Of a stretch of 64,000 nucleotides of DNA, positions 50,644 through 59,768 are shown piece after piece. A model generated the notes under the pieces. It ran no database searches. It was not told the DNA's origin and saw only the letters and a program-made list of their open reading frames with translations. This DNA is from Clostridium sp. CAG:354_28_25 (GTDB lineage Bacteria > Bacillota > Clostridia > TANB77 > CAG-508), in contig MNRL01000014.1 of the NCBI GenBank assembly GCA_001915925.1, forward strand, positions 1 to 64,000, read 5' to 3'. Within the stretch, counting starts at the first letter, position 1, and every line of letters starts with the position of its first letter. A program made the position numbers and the translations under genes.

Positions 50644-52512
50644 TTATTCTATTTCGATTGCACCAGTATATAATCCATAGTACATTCCTTTTTTAGCTAA
50701 TAACTCATCATGGTTTCCTCTTTCTATAATATTTCCATGGTCTAATACCATTATTAAGTCAGAGTTTTTAATTGTAGAAAGTCTATGTGCTATAACAAAT
50801 ACTGTTCTTCCTTTCATAAGTTTATCCATACCATCTTGAACAATTTTTTCTGTTCTTGTATCTATACTTGATGTTGCCTCATCTAGTATTAATACTGGTG
50901 GATTATATAATGCTGCTCTTGCAATTGCTAAAAGTTGTCTTTGTCCTTGCGATAAGCCTTCTCCATCACCAGATATCATTGTATCATATGCATGTGGCAA
51001 GTGTCTTATAAACCTATCAGCATTTGCAAGTTTTGCTGCTGCAATTACTTCTTCATCAGTTGCATCCATATTTCCATATTTAATATTTTCTTTTATTGTT
51101 CCTGTAAATAGATGTGTATCTTGAAGAACCATTCCAAGTGATTTTCTTAAATCATCCTTCTTCATTTTATTTATATTTATTCCATCATATCTAATTTTAC
51201 CTTCGTTAATATCATAAAAACGGTTTATTAGGTTTGTAATTGTTGTCTTACCAGCACCTGTTGGTCCAACAAAAGATACTTTTTGTCCTTCTTTTGCTAC
51301 TAAACTTATATCGTGCAAGATTGTTTTTTCTGGTACATAACCAAATGTAACATTTTCAAATTCCACATTTCCACATAATTTGGTATATGTTGTTGTTCCA
51401 TCTTCGTGTGGATGTTTCCAAGCCCAAAGTCCAGTTCTTTCTGTAGTTTCTGTTAATTTTCCATTTTCTTCTTTAGCATTTACTAATGTTACATAACCAT
51501 TATCTTCTTCTACTGGTTCGTCTATTAATTTAAACACTCTCTCTGCACCAGCTAATGCCATTGTTACAAAGTTTAATTGTTGAGAAACTTGTGCAAGTGG
51601 GTTTGTAAATGCCTTTATATATTGTAAAAATGCTGCTATACTACCAATTGTTAATACACCATTAACAGCAAATACACCACCAATAACAGCTACTAGTACA
51701 TAACCTAAGTTACCAATATTAGCTATACATGGCATTAAAGTATTAGCATAAGAATTTGCTTTTGTAGTACTTTGGAATAATTCTTCATTTAGTCTATCAA
51801 ATCTTTCCTTTGATCTGTCTTCATAACAGAATACTTTTACAACCTTTTGACCATTCATCATTTCTTCTATATATCCATCTACTTTACTGATATTCTCTTG
51901 TTGTGCAATAAAGTATTTAGAACTGTTTTTAGCAAAAAATTTAGAAACTATTACCATTATAACTACCATTATTAATACTACAACTGTTAAATATAGATTA
52001 GTTGTAAGCATTCCAACTAAAACTGATGCCATAGAAACTAAAGCAGAAAACACTTGTGGGATACTTTGGCTTAATGCTTGTCTTAATGTGTCTACATCAT
52101 TTGTATATGTACTCATTGTCTCACCATGGCTATGGCTATCAAAATATCCTATTGGTAATTTTTGCATATGTTCGAACATTTCTTTTCTTATTTTTCTTAG
52201 TGTTCCATGCGTTATATTAATCATTAATCTATTATACACAAATGTACCAATTATACCAATAAGATATATTAATCCCATCATTAAAATTGCTTGTAATAAT
52301 GGTGCATAATTAGGATTTTGATTTCCAATTAATGGTGTAATATATTCATCTATTAATGTTTGAATAAATTGTATTCCTATAACACTTGCTGCCGCACTTA
52401 TTATTATACTAATTAATACAATTATAAATTGTAATTTATAATCACTTAAAGCATATTTAATTAATCTCATTAATGTATGTGCTCTTTTAGTTTTCTTTTT
52501 CATCTTTAGCAT
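50644..52512 (-). CDS. ABC exporter subunit (catalytically canonical half), second exporter
   Basis: About 622 residues from MLKMKKKTKRAHTLM, placed by GGAGG five bases upstream; it overlaps the previous gene. Six membrane helices are followed by an ATPase domain with Walker A GPTGAGKTT, signature LSQGQRQ, Walker B ILDEATSSID and H-loop AHRLS. An insertion of about 45 residues (VTLVNAKEENGKLTETTERT to HPHEDGTTTYTK) lies between membrane and ATPase domains. With the partner upstream it forms a heterodimeric exporter; drug or peptide cargo is unknown. Confidence 0.9.
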   Translation of the reverse strand: MLKMKKKTKRAHTLMRLIKYALSDYKLQFIIVLISIIISAAASVIGIQFIQTLIDEYITPLIGNQNPNYAPLLQAILMMGLIYLIGIIGTFVYNRLMINITHGTLRKIRKEMFEHMQKLPIGYFDSHSHGETMSTYTNDVDTLRQALSQSIPQVFSALVSMASVLVGMLTTNLYLTVVVLIMVVIMVIVSKFFAKNSSKYFIAQQENISKVDGYIEEMMNGQKVVKVFCYEDRSKERFDRLNEELFQSTTKANSYANTLMPCIANIGNLGYVLVAVIGGVFAVNGVLTIGSIAAFLQYIKAFTNPLAQVSQQLNFVTMALAGAERVFKLIDEPVEEDNGYVTLVNAKEENGKLTETTERTGLWAWKHPHEDGTTTYTKLCGNVEFENVTFGYVPEKTILHDISLVAKEGQKVSFVGPTGAGKTTITNLINRFYDINEGKIRYDGININKMKKDDLRKSLGMVLQDTHLFTGTIKENIKYGNMDATDEEVIAAAKLANADRFIRHLPHAYDTMISGDGEGLSQGQRQLLAIARAALYNPPVLILDEATSSIDTRTEKIVQDGMDKLMKGRTVFVIAHRLSTIKNSDLIMVLDHGNIIERGNHDELLAKKGMYYGLYTGAIEIE

Positions 52513-54238
52513 CATCTCCTCCCATTTGAGATTCATATACTTCTTGGTATATTTTGTTTGTTTTTAATAATTCGTCAGATGTACCTATTCCATCTATTCT
52601 ACCATTATCCATTACAATTATTTTATCTGCATCTATGATTGAACTTATTCTTTGTGCAATTATAATTTTTGTTGTATCTGGAATATCTTCTTTAAATGCT
52701 TTTCTTATTAATGCATCTGTTTTTGTATCTACAGCGCTTGTAGAATCATCCAATATTAATATTTTTGGCTTTTTAAGTAATGCTCTTGCTATACAAATTC
52801 TTTGTTTTTGTCCACCAGATACATTTGTTCCACCTTGGTCTAATACTGTTTGGTATTTGTCTGGTAATTCTTGTATAAAGCTATCTGCCTGAGCTAATTT
52901 ACATGCTTCTACTAATTCTTCGTCTGTAGCTTGTTCATTTCCCCACCTTAAATTTTCTGCTATTGTTCCAGAGAATAATACATTTTTTTGTAAAACCATA
53001 GCTACTCCATTTCTTAAAGTTTCTAGGTCATAATCCCTAACATCTACTCCGCCAACTTTAACAAATCCAGATTTTACATCATATAATCTTGGAATTAAAT
53101 TAACTAAAGATGTTTTAGAGCTTCCTGTTCCACCAATAATTCCAATAACTTCACCAGAATTTATTTTTAAATTAATATCTTCAAGTGGTAACATTTCATT
53201 TGCTTTTGCATCATCATATTGGAAATCTACATCTATAAATTCTATACTTCCATCTTTTATTTCTTTTACTGTTTTTTCTTTATTTTTAATTGTTGGATTT
53301 TCTGTTAAAACCTCAACAATTCTTTCTGCTGATGATTCAGAAATAATTATCATAACTAATACCATAGAAAGCATCATTAAGCTAGATAGAATTTGCCATG
53401 CATATGTAATCAAACTAGAAAGTTGACCTGTTTGCATTGCTCCACCTACTATTGTTTGAGCTCCAAGCCATGATAATAGTAATATACAGCCATATATTGC
53501 AAGTTGCATAAGTGGACTGTTAAATAACACTATTTTTTCAGCCTTTTTAAATAATTTATATACTAATGAATTAACGTCCTCAAATTTTTTCTCTTCTAAA
53601 TCTTCTGTTGCAAAAGATTTTACAACTCTAATTGCATTCAAGTTTTCTCCAACTACTCTGTTTAGTTCATCATATTTCTTAAACACCTTTTCGAAATATG
53701 GATGTGCTTTTATAGAAATAAATGCCAATAATATTGCAAGAGGTACCATTGTTACAACATAAACCAATGATAATTCCTTATTAATAGAAAATACCATAAT
53801 TAAAGCAAATACTATCATTACAGGACCTCTTACTAATGCTCTTATTATCATTTGAAAAGCCATCTGAACATTTGTAACATCAGTTGTTAATCTTGTTACT
53901 AAACTTGATGTAGAAAATTTGTCTATATTAGAAAAAGAATAATTTTGAATGTTATAAAACATTCCTTGTCTTAAATTTTTAGCAAATCCAGAAGATGCAA
54001 CAGCTGCAAATCTACCAGAAAGCACACCAAAAATTAAAGACATAATTGCAGAAATTACTAACATGATTCCGATTCTTATAATATAATCCAAATCATTATT
54101 TTGAATTCCTATATCAATTATTCTTGCCATTAGATAAGGTATTACAACCTCCATTACAATTTCTAAAACAACCATAAATGGTGTTAAAATTGCATATTTT
54201 TTGTACTGTTTGACGTATTTTGCAAGTTCTTTAATCAT
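52487..54238 (-). CDS. ABC exporter subunit (degenerate half), second exporter
   Basis: 583 residues. Walker A is GGTGSSKTSLV, signature VSGGQKQRICIAR, and Walker B ends LILDDSTSAVD with Asp in place of Glu, so this half carries the degenerate site. The first helices (residues 15-90) precede a compact outside loop, unlike the large domain of the first exporter. No regulator is adjacent. Cotranscribed with the partner through a 26-base overlap. Ribosome site AAAGGAGA. Confidence 0.9.
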   Translation of the reverse strand: MIKELAKYVKQYKKYAILTPFMVVLEIVMEVVIPYLMARIIDIGIQNNDLDYIIRIGIMLVISAIMSLIFGVLSGRFAAVASSGFAKNLRQGMFYNIQNYSFSNIDKFSTSSLVTRLTTDVTNVQMAFQMIIRALVRGPVMIVFALIMVFSINKELSLVYVVTMVPLAILLAFISIKAHPYFEKVFKKYDELNRVVGENLNAIRVVKSFATEDLEEKKFEDVNSLVYKLFKKAEKIVLFNSPLMQLAIYGCILLLSWLGAQTIVGGAMQTGQLSSLITYAWQILSSLMMLSMVLVMIIISESSAERIVEVLTENPTIKNKEKTVKEIKDGSIEFIDVDFQYDDAKANEMLPLEDINLKINSGEVIGIIGGTGSSKTSLVNLIPRLYDVKSGFVKVGGVDVRDYDLETLRNGVAMVLQKNVLFSGTIAENLRWGNEQATDEELVEACKLAQADSFIQELPDKYQTVLDQGGTNVSGGQKQRICIARALLKKPKILILDDSTSAVDTKTDALIRKAFKEDIPDTTKIIIAQRISSIIDADKIIVMDNGRIDGIGTSDELLKTNKIYQEVYESQMGGDDAKDEKEN

Positions 54239-54324
54239 CTCTTCTATTTCTCCTTTCTTTTTAGCACATTTGTTATTGTATCATAAAATAAAAAAATGTG
54301 CTAGCACTATTTTAATTTTTTTCT

Positions 54325-54362
54325 GTGAACTTTAGGGACGGAGCTTAAAGTTCAAATTTTAT
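54325..54362. repeat. Dispersed GAACTTTA-type repeat, short copy D
   Basis: GAACTTTAGGGACGGAGCT is followed by TAAAGTTCAAATTTTATG, a compact version of the element at 8928. The ends are inverted. It lies between the terminator of the VanY-type gene and the ABC operon. Confidence 0.5.
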
Positions 54363-54416
54363 GTAAATTCAATTTTTATAAAATCTTTCACGACTTATTT
54401 AATATATTCTTTTTAA

Positions 54417-54450
54417 AGTTAAAAGCAGTGATAACTCACTGCTTTTAACT
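54417..54450 (-). terminator. Terminator after the VanY-type gene
   Basis: AGTTAAAAGCAGTG (54417-54430) pairs with CACTGCTTTTAACT (54437-54450). TTTAAAAAG follows on the minus strand, a modest T-run. Confidence 0.7.
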
Positions 54451-54473
54451 GTTAGATTATTCTTCTTCAACAA

Positions 54474-54533
54474 AATAGGGAAAAAAGGAACGTCCCCAAA
54501 TCCCTATTGGAAGGAACATCCCAAAAATCCCTA
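54474..54533 (-). repeat. GGGACGTTCC repeat at the stop codon of the VanY-type gene
   Basis: On the minus strand: TAGGGATTTTTGGGATGTTCC, TTCCAATAGGGATTTGGGG, ACGTTCCTTTTTTCCCTA. The first TAG is the stop codon. Two units in tandem, with TAGGGA/TCCCTA ends. Confidence 0.75.
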
Positions 54534-55343
54534 ATTATTCTTTAAATATTCTATATATTCTTCTAAGCAAAAGCCTAAATCATTCATTTCTTTTGCATAT
54601 TCTGGGCCTACATATCTCCAATGCCATGGCTCATATTTTATTTTCGTTATATCTTCCTTATCTGCTGGATATCTTAATATAAAGCCATAATTTTCTGCAT
54701 TTTCCATAAGCCATGTAAATGCTTTTTCGTTTTCGAAAGCATAATTAACATCGTTAAAATCCACTGCTAAACCTATGTTATGCTCACTTTTATATGGTTC
54801 TCCTATAGACCTTGCAGTTAATGCTTCTGCTTCTTCCATAGTTTTTCCTTGTTCTAAATACTCTTGTATGCTTTCTTCTATTAAGTGCTTCTGTTTTTTT
54901 GGATCCCTATATGTAGATTGTGCCCAAATGTGATTTATTCCGATAGCATTCATATCTAACATCATTTGTACTAAACTATCTATTGCTCTGGAATCAAATT
55001 GTCTAGCTTCATCTATACTAGAAAGTGGTGGAACATAATCTTTCGGCATTTCATTTTCATAATTTACTAACATTAAACGCCAATCACTAAGTTTTTTCAA
55101 AGATTCTTCTGAAGTAACATGTTCTGTAACAATAGTATTATCGTAAGTATTGCCTTCTATAATCCCTTCTAAAAGATTATTTTGTGTAGAATTAAACATA
55201 GCATCAACTTCCTTACTTTGACCTAAATGGTTTAATATATACACTAATATTATACTAACCACCATTATAATTGATACTACAATTCTATATACAAATACTA
55301 TTTTATTACTCTTGCTTTGTCCTATATCTTTGTTTTCCACCAT
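54531..55343 (-). CDS. D-alanyl-D-alanine carboxypeptidase, VanY-type (peptidase M15)
   Basis: About 270 residues from MVENKDIGQSKSNKIVF. One membrane anchor (near 15-35) is followed by an outside M15 domain with the zinc motif SEHNIGLAVDF (HxxxxxxD) near 195, an acidic REE-type stretch and the EPWHWRYVG end. Removes the last D-Ala of peptidoglycan stem peptides. Ribosome region AGGTGA. It lies just after galE; the repeated element begins at its stop codon. Confidence 0.88.
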   Translation of the reverse strand: MVENKDIGQSKSNKIVFVYRIVVSIIMVVSIILVYILNHLGQSKEVDAMFNSTQNNLLEGIIEGNTYDNTIVTEHVTSEESLKKLSDWRLMLVNYENEMPKDYVPPLSSIDEARQFDSRAIDSLVQMMLDMNAIGINHIWAQSTYRDPKKQKHLIEESIQEYLEQGKTMEEAEALTARSIGEPYKSEHNIGLAVDFNDVNYAFENEKAFTWLMENAENYGFILRYPADKEDITKIKYEPWHWRYVGPEYAKEMNDLGFCLEEYIEYLKNN

Positions 55344-55355
55344 TCTCACCTAAAA

Positions 55356-56360
55356 TTATTTTTTTCTTTCTATATAATTCCATGAATCTTTACACATTTG
55401 TCTTAAATCTCTTTCCGCTTCCCAGCCTAATTCATTTTTTGCTTTTGTTGGGTCAGAATAGCAAGTATCTATATCTCCTGCTCTTCTAGGTGCTATTTTA
55501 TATGGAACCTTCATTCCTGTAGCTTCTTCAAATGTTTTAACTATATCTAAAACACTATATCCTTTTCCAGTTCCTAAATTGTATATAAATAAGCCCTCTC
55601 CTTCTTTTTCTAATTTTTCCAATGCATTAATATGTCCTTTTGCTAAATCTACAACATGAATATAATCTCTTACACCAGTTCCATCTGGAGTATCATAGTC
55701 ATTTCCAAACACAGATAATTCTTTTAAAGTACCATTTGCAACTCTTACGACATATGGCATCAAATTATTTGGAATTCCTTGTGGTTCTTCTCCTATTAAC
55801 CCACTTTCGTGTGCTCCAATTGGATTAAAATATCTTAAAATTACTATATCCCAAGTATTATCTGATTTATATACATCTTTTAAAATTTGTTCTATAAATA
55901 ATTTACTTGTACCATATGGATTAGTTGTTCCTCCTGTTTTACATTCCTCTGTAATAGGAATAACTTCTGGTTTGCCATATACAGTTGCAGAAGAACTAAA
56001 TACAAATTTTTTAACATTATTTTCTCTCATAACATCTAATAATGTTAACGTACCAGAAATATTATTTGTATAATATTCTATTGGCTTTTGAACAGATTCA
56101 CCAACAGCCTTAAATCCTGCAAAATTCATTACAGCTTCAATATTATTTTCTTTAAATACCTTGTCCAATTTTTTCCTATCAAGATAATTTAATTCATAAA
56201 ACTTAAAATCTTTGCCTGTAATTTGTCTAATTGCATCTAAAACCTCTGGTTTACTATTAGAAAAATCATCAACTATAACAACTTCTCTATCTGCATTTAA
56301 TAATTCTACTACTGTATGGCTACCTATATAACCTGCTCCTCCTGTAACTAAAATTGACAT
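55356..56360 (-). CDS. galE: UDP-glucose 4-epimerase
   Basis: 334 residues. NAD-binding GGAGYIGSHT (7-16), catalytic S/YxxxK (FSSSATVYGKP, NPYGTSKLFIEQ) and substrate region HESGLIGEEPQGIPNNLMPY are all present. It interconverts UDP-glucose and UDP-galactose and feeds cell-surface sugars. Ribosome site AGGAGGAA. It lies between the lytic transglycosylase and the VanY-type gene in an envelope-related run. Confidence 0.95.
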   Translation of the reverse strand: MSILVTGGAGYIGSHTVVELLNADREVVIVDDFSNSKPEVLDAIRQITGKDFKFYELNYLDRKKLDKVFKENNIEAVMNFAGFKAVGESVQKPIEYYTNNISGTLTLLDVMRENNVKKFVFSSSATVYGKPEVIPITEECKTGGTTNPYGTSKLFIEQILKDVYKSDNTWDIVILRYFNPIGAHESGLIGEEPQGIPNNLMPYVVRVANGTLKELSVFGNDYDTPDGTGVRDYIHVVDLAKGHINALEKLEKEGEGLFIYNLGTGKGYSVLDIVKTFEEATGMKVPYKIAPRRAGDIDTCYSDPTKAKNELGWEAERDLRQMCKDSWNYIERKK

Positions 56361-56389
56361 ATTAATTCCTCCTTTTTATTACTAGCTGA

Positions 56390-56959
56390 TTATTCTTCAG
56401 CATAAATATCTTTGTAAATTTCATAATCTCTTAATATTTTTCTAACATAATTATTAGTTTCCCTAAATGGTACATTTTCTATATCTGAGCCATCTGCTGA
56501 AATTGTTTCTTCTGTTAACCACTTATCTACATTTCCACTACCTGCATTATATGCAGTTAATGCAATTGGAATATTCTTATATGTTTCATATAGTGTCGAA
56601 AAATATTTAGTTCCAAGTTTTATATTTATTTCTGGATTTGTTAAATCTTCTTTATTATACTCCATTCCTAATTTATTTGCTGTATCCTCTGCTGTTGCAT
56701 CCATAAGTTGCATTAGACCTACTGCATTACTTTTAGAAACCACATCTGCTTTAAAGTTACTTTCAGCTTTAATTATTGCATATACTAATAATGAATCTAA
56801 ATCATATTCTTCTGCGTATTTTTCTACATATTCCGAATACTTTTGCGGATAGATTTGTCTTATTATTATTTTATGTACTTCAAACACCCCAAATGCTAAA
56901 TATATTATAGCACATATAAATAGTAATATAACTATTATCTTTAGTAATTTATTTGCCAT
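56390..56959 (-). CDS. Membrane-anchored lytic transglycosylase (SLT domain)
   Basis: 189 residues with an N-terminal membrane anchor (about 7-27). Catalytic glutamate in AIIKAESNFKADVVSKSNAV near 66, then GLMQLMDATA and ALTAYNAGSGNVDKWL, typical of soluble lytic transglycosylases. It cuts peptidoglycan between MurNAc and GlcNAc. No strong ribosome site is next to the ATG, so low expression or another start is possible. Confidence 0.9.
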   Translation of the reverse strand: MANKLLKIIVILLFICAIIYLAFGVFEVHKIIIRQIYPQKYSEYVEKYAEEYDLDSLLVYAIIKAESNFKADVVSKSNAVGLMQLMDATAEDTANKLGMEYNKEDLTNPEINIKLGTKYFSTLYETYKNIPIALTAYNAGSGNVDKWLTEETISADGSDIENVPFRETNNYVRKILRDYEIYKDIYAEE

Positions 56960-57047
56960 TTTTTACCGTATGATATATCTATACCATACTCTCCTTTCTT
57001 CTAGATTTATTTGTATATACTTTGCTAATTAAAACTTTAAGTAACAA

Positions 57048-59753
57048 TTATTTTAAATCATACCAATTATATGCTTCAGACACATCTGCTCTTAATGGTA
57101 CTTTTAATTTTATCGCATTTTCCATAGATGTTTTTAATATATTTTTTACTTCTTCTTTTTCCTCTTCCTTAGTTTCTATTAAAAGTTCATCGTGTATTTG
57201 TAAAATTAATTTAGACTTTAATTTTCTCTCTTTTAATTTATTAAATACATCTATCATTGCAATCTTCATTATATCTGCTGCTGTTCCTTGTATTGGAGTG
57301 TTCATTGCAGCTCTTGCTCCAAATTGTCTTATATTAAAGTTTTTAGATTTTAGCTCTGGTATATATCTTCTCCTCTTAAATAAAGTTTCAACATACCCCT
57401 TTTCTTTTGCCTCTTCTACTATGTCTGACATAAATTGTTTTATTCCACTATACTTTTCTAAGTATTGGTCTATATATTCTTTAGCCTTTTTTCTTGATAC
57501 ACCAATTTGTTCTCCTAAACCAAAATCACTTATTCCATATACTATTCCAAAATTAACTGCTTTTGCATGAGTTCTTTGTTCTTTAGTTACTTCATTAATT
57601 GGTACTTTAAATACGCTTGCAGCAGCTTGTTTATGTATATCTTCATTATTATTAAAAGCTTCTATCATATGTTCGTCATTAGAAATATGTGCAAGTACTC
57701 TTAACTCTATTTGTGAATAATCTGCATCTATAAATAGATACCCTTCTTTGGGTTTGAATGCTCTTCTTAGTTGTTTACCAAGTTCTATTCTGGTTGGTAT
57801 ATTTTGAAGGTTCGGTTCTGTAGAACTTATTCTACCTGTTGCAGTTATAGTCTGATGGAAATATGAATGAATTCTTCCTGTTACAGGATTTATATAAGGT
57901 TTTAAGCCTTCAACATAAGTAGAATTTAATTTAGTTAAACTTCTATACTCTAAGATTTTTTCTATTACAGGATGCTCTTTCTTTAGTTTCTCTAAAACAT
58001 CTACATCTGTAGAATATCCTGTTTTTGTTTTTTTAATTACTGGCAATTCTAATTTTTCAAATAGAACTTCTCCTAGTTGTTTTGGTGAATTTATATTAAA
58101 CTCTGTTCCACTTAAAGTATATATTTCTTGTGTTAATTCTTCTATGTTTTGTTTTAAAGTTACTCCAAATTCTTCTAATTCATCCTTATCTATTTGTATA
58201 CCTTCATATTGCATTTCTGAAAGTACCTCTACTAAAGGCATCTCAATATTATTAAATAAATCTGTTTCTTCTAGCTTTTCTAGTTCTTCTGTAGTTTTCT
58301 CATATAACTTTTGAATCAAGTAACAATATAAAGTATTTAAATGTCTTTCATATTCATCATTATCAGCATTTTCCTCGAACAAATTAAGTTGTTCTTGTTT
58401 TTTTACTCCTAACCCATTTAAATACTCTTCCATATTGAAATCCAAATATTGATAGGCTACATCTTGCATTCTGTATTTCATATTTGATGGATCTAAATCA
58501 TATACTGCAACTTCTGCATCATAAATTATATTTTGCGGTAAAATTCCACGTTGTTTTAATAAAATATAATCTTCAGATGTCTTATAACCATATTTTTTGA
58601 TTGCTTTGTCTTCAAAAATCTCTTTTAAAGCATTATATGAGTCTTCTGACAATTTTACAAAATATGCTTTATTTTCCTCTTTGTTATAAAAAGAGAATGA
58701 CTCAAATTCTTTTTTTATAATACATTCTGGCTTATTTACTTCTTTTGTAGAGAAATGATAAAATAATTCTTTAGTTTTTAATATCATTTCTTTAGCTTTA
58801 TCTATGTCTATTTCTTGTACTTCATATTTTTCTACTACTTCTTCTGGTTCAATCTCATCTTGTGAGGCCAAATTAAATCTTTCTATATATCTGTTAAAAT
58901 TTAATTCTTTAAATAGTTTTAAAACCTCTGTTTTATCCCATTCTTCTACTTTAAATTCTTCTAAATTTTCTTCTATAGGTGCATTTACGTTTATTGTACC
59001 TAGTTCTTTTGATAGAAAAGCTAAATCTTTATTTTCTAAAATCCTTTCCCTTGTTTTGCCTTTAACATCTTCGGTTTGTCCTGCCTCTAATAATTTATAT
59101 AGATTTTCTATATTCTTATATTCTTGAATAAGTTTTAAAGCTGTTTTTTCTCCTATTCCTGGAACTCCTGGGATATTATCTGAGGTGTCACCTTGAAGAC
59201 CTTTTACTTCTATTAATTGTTTTGGTTCTAAATTATAAATTTCTTCTACTTTAGCTTTATTAAAATCTTCTACTTCTGTCTTTCCCATTTTGGTTCTTGG
59301 TATTCTTATAGTTACTTTATCTGTTGCAAGCTGAAATGTATCCCTATCTCCTGATAAAATCGTTACATCTAATCCTTGCTTTTCTCCATAAACAGATAAT
59401 GTTCCTAATATATCGTCACCTTCATAACCTTGCTTTTCTACAATATCTATTTTCATTGCTCTTAAAATTTCTTTAATTATTGGCATTTGACATGCAAGTT
59501 CATCTGGCATACCCTTTCTATTTGCTTTATACCCATCATACATTTCATGTCTTTTTGTAGGTCCTTTTAAATCGAAAGCTACTACCAAATATTCTGGCTT
59601 TATGTCTTCTAATATCTTAAATAGAATTGCTAAAAAACCATAAACCGCATTTGTTGGTGTTCCATCTTTCGACTGTAGCATCTTACTTCCCATAATTCCA
59701 TAAAAAGCTCTATTTAAAATACTGTTACCATCTATTAATACTAATTTTCCCAA
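57048..59753 (-). CDS. polA: DNA polymerase I
   Basis: 901 residues; TTG start. The 5'-3' exonuclease domain (1-290; VLIDGNSILNRAFYG, VAFDLKGPTKRHEMYDG) is complete. The 3'-5' domain (about 300-470) lacks the DEDD residues and is inactive, as in many Bacillota. Polymerase motifs A (DADYSQIELRVLAH), B (RTHAKAVNFGIVYG) and C (LQIHDELLIET) are intact. Roles are gap filling and repair. It lies upstream of the transglycosylase gene in the same direction. Confidence 0.96.
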   Translation of the reverse strand: MGKLVLIDGNSILNRAFYGIMGSKMLQSKDGTPTNAVYGFLAILFKILEDIKPEYLVVAFDLKGPTKRHEMYDGYKANRKGMPDELACQMPIIKEILRAMKIDIVEKQGYEGDDILGTLSVYGEKQGLDVTILSGDRDTFQLATDKVTIRIPRTKMGKTEVEDFNKAKVEEIYNLEPKQLIEVKGLQGDTSDNIPGVPGIGEKTALKLIQEYKNIENLYKLLEAGQTEDVKGKTRERILENKDLAFLSKELGTINVNAPIEENLEEFKVEEWDKTEVLKLFKELNFNRYIERFNLASQDEIEPEEVVEKYEVQEIDIDKAKEMILKTKELFYHFSTKEVNKPECIIKKEFESFSFYNKEENKAYFVKLSEDSYNALKEIFEDKAIKKYGYKTSEDYILLKQRGILPQNIIYDAEVAVYDLDPSNMKYRMQDVAYQYLDFNMEEYLNGLGVKKQEQLNLFEENADNDEYERHLNTLYCYLIQKLYEKTTEELEKLEETDLFNNIEMPLVEVLSEMQYEGIQIDKDELEEFGVTLKQNIEELTQEIYTLSGTEFNINSPKQLGEVLFEKLELPVIKKTKTGYSTDVDVLEKLKKEHPVIEKILEYRSLTKLNSTYVEGLKPYINPVTGRIHSYFHQTITATGRISSTEPNLQNIPTRIELGKQLRRAFKPKEGYLFIDADYSQIELRVLAHISNDEHMIEAFNNNEDIHKQAAASVFKVPINEVTKEQRTHAKAVNFGIVYGISDFGLGEQIGVSRKKAKEYIDQYLEKYSGIKQFMSDIVEEAKEKGYVETLFKRRRYIPELKSKNFNIRQFGARAAMNTPIQGTAADIMKIAMIDVFNKLKERKLKSKLILQIHDELLIETKEEEKEEVKNILKTSMENAIKLKVPLRADVSEAYNWYDLK

Positions 59754-59768
59754 AATAAACCTTCTTTC

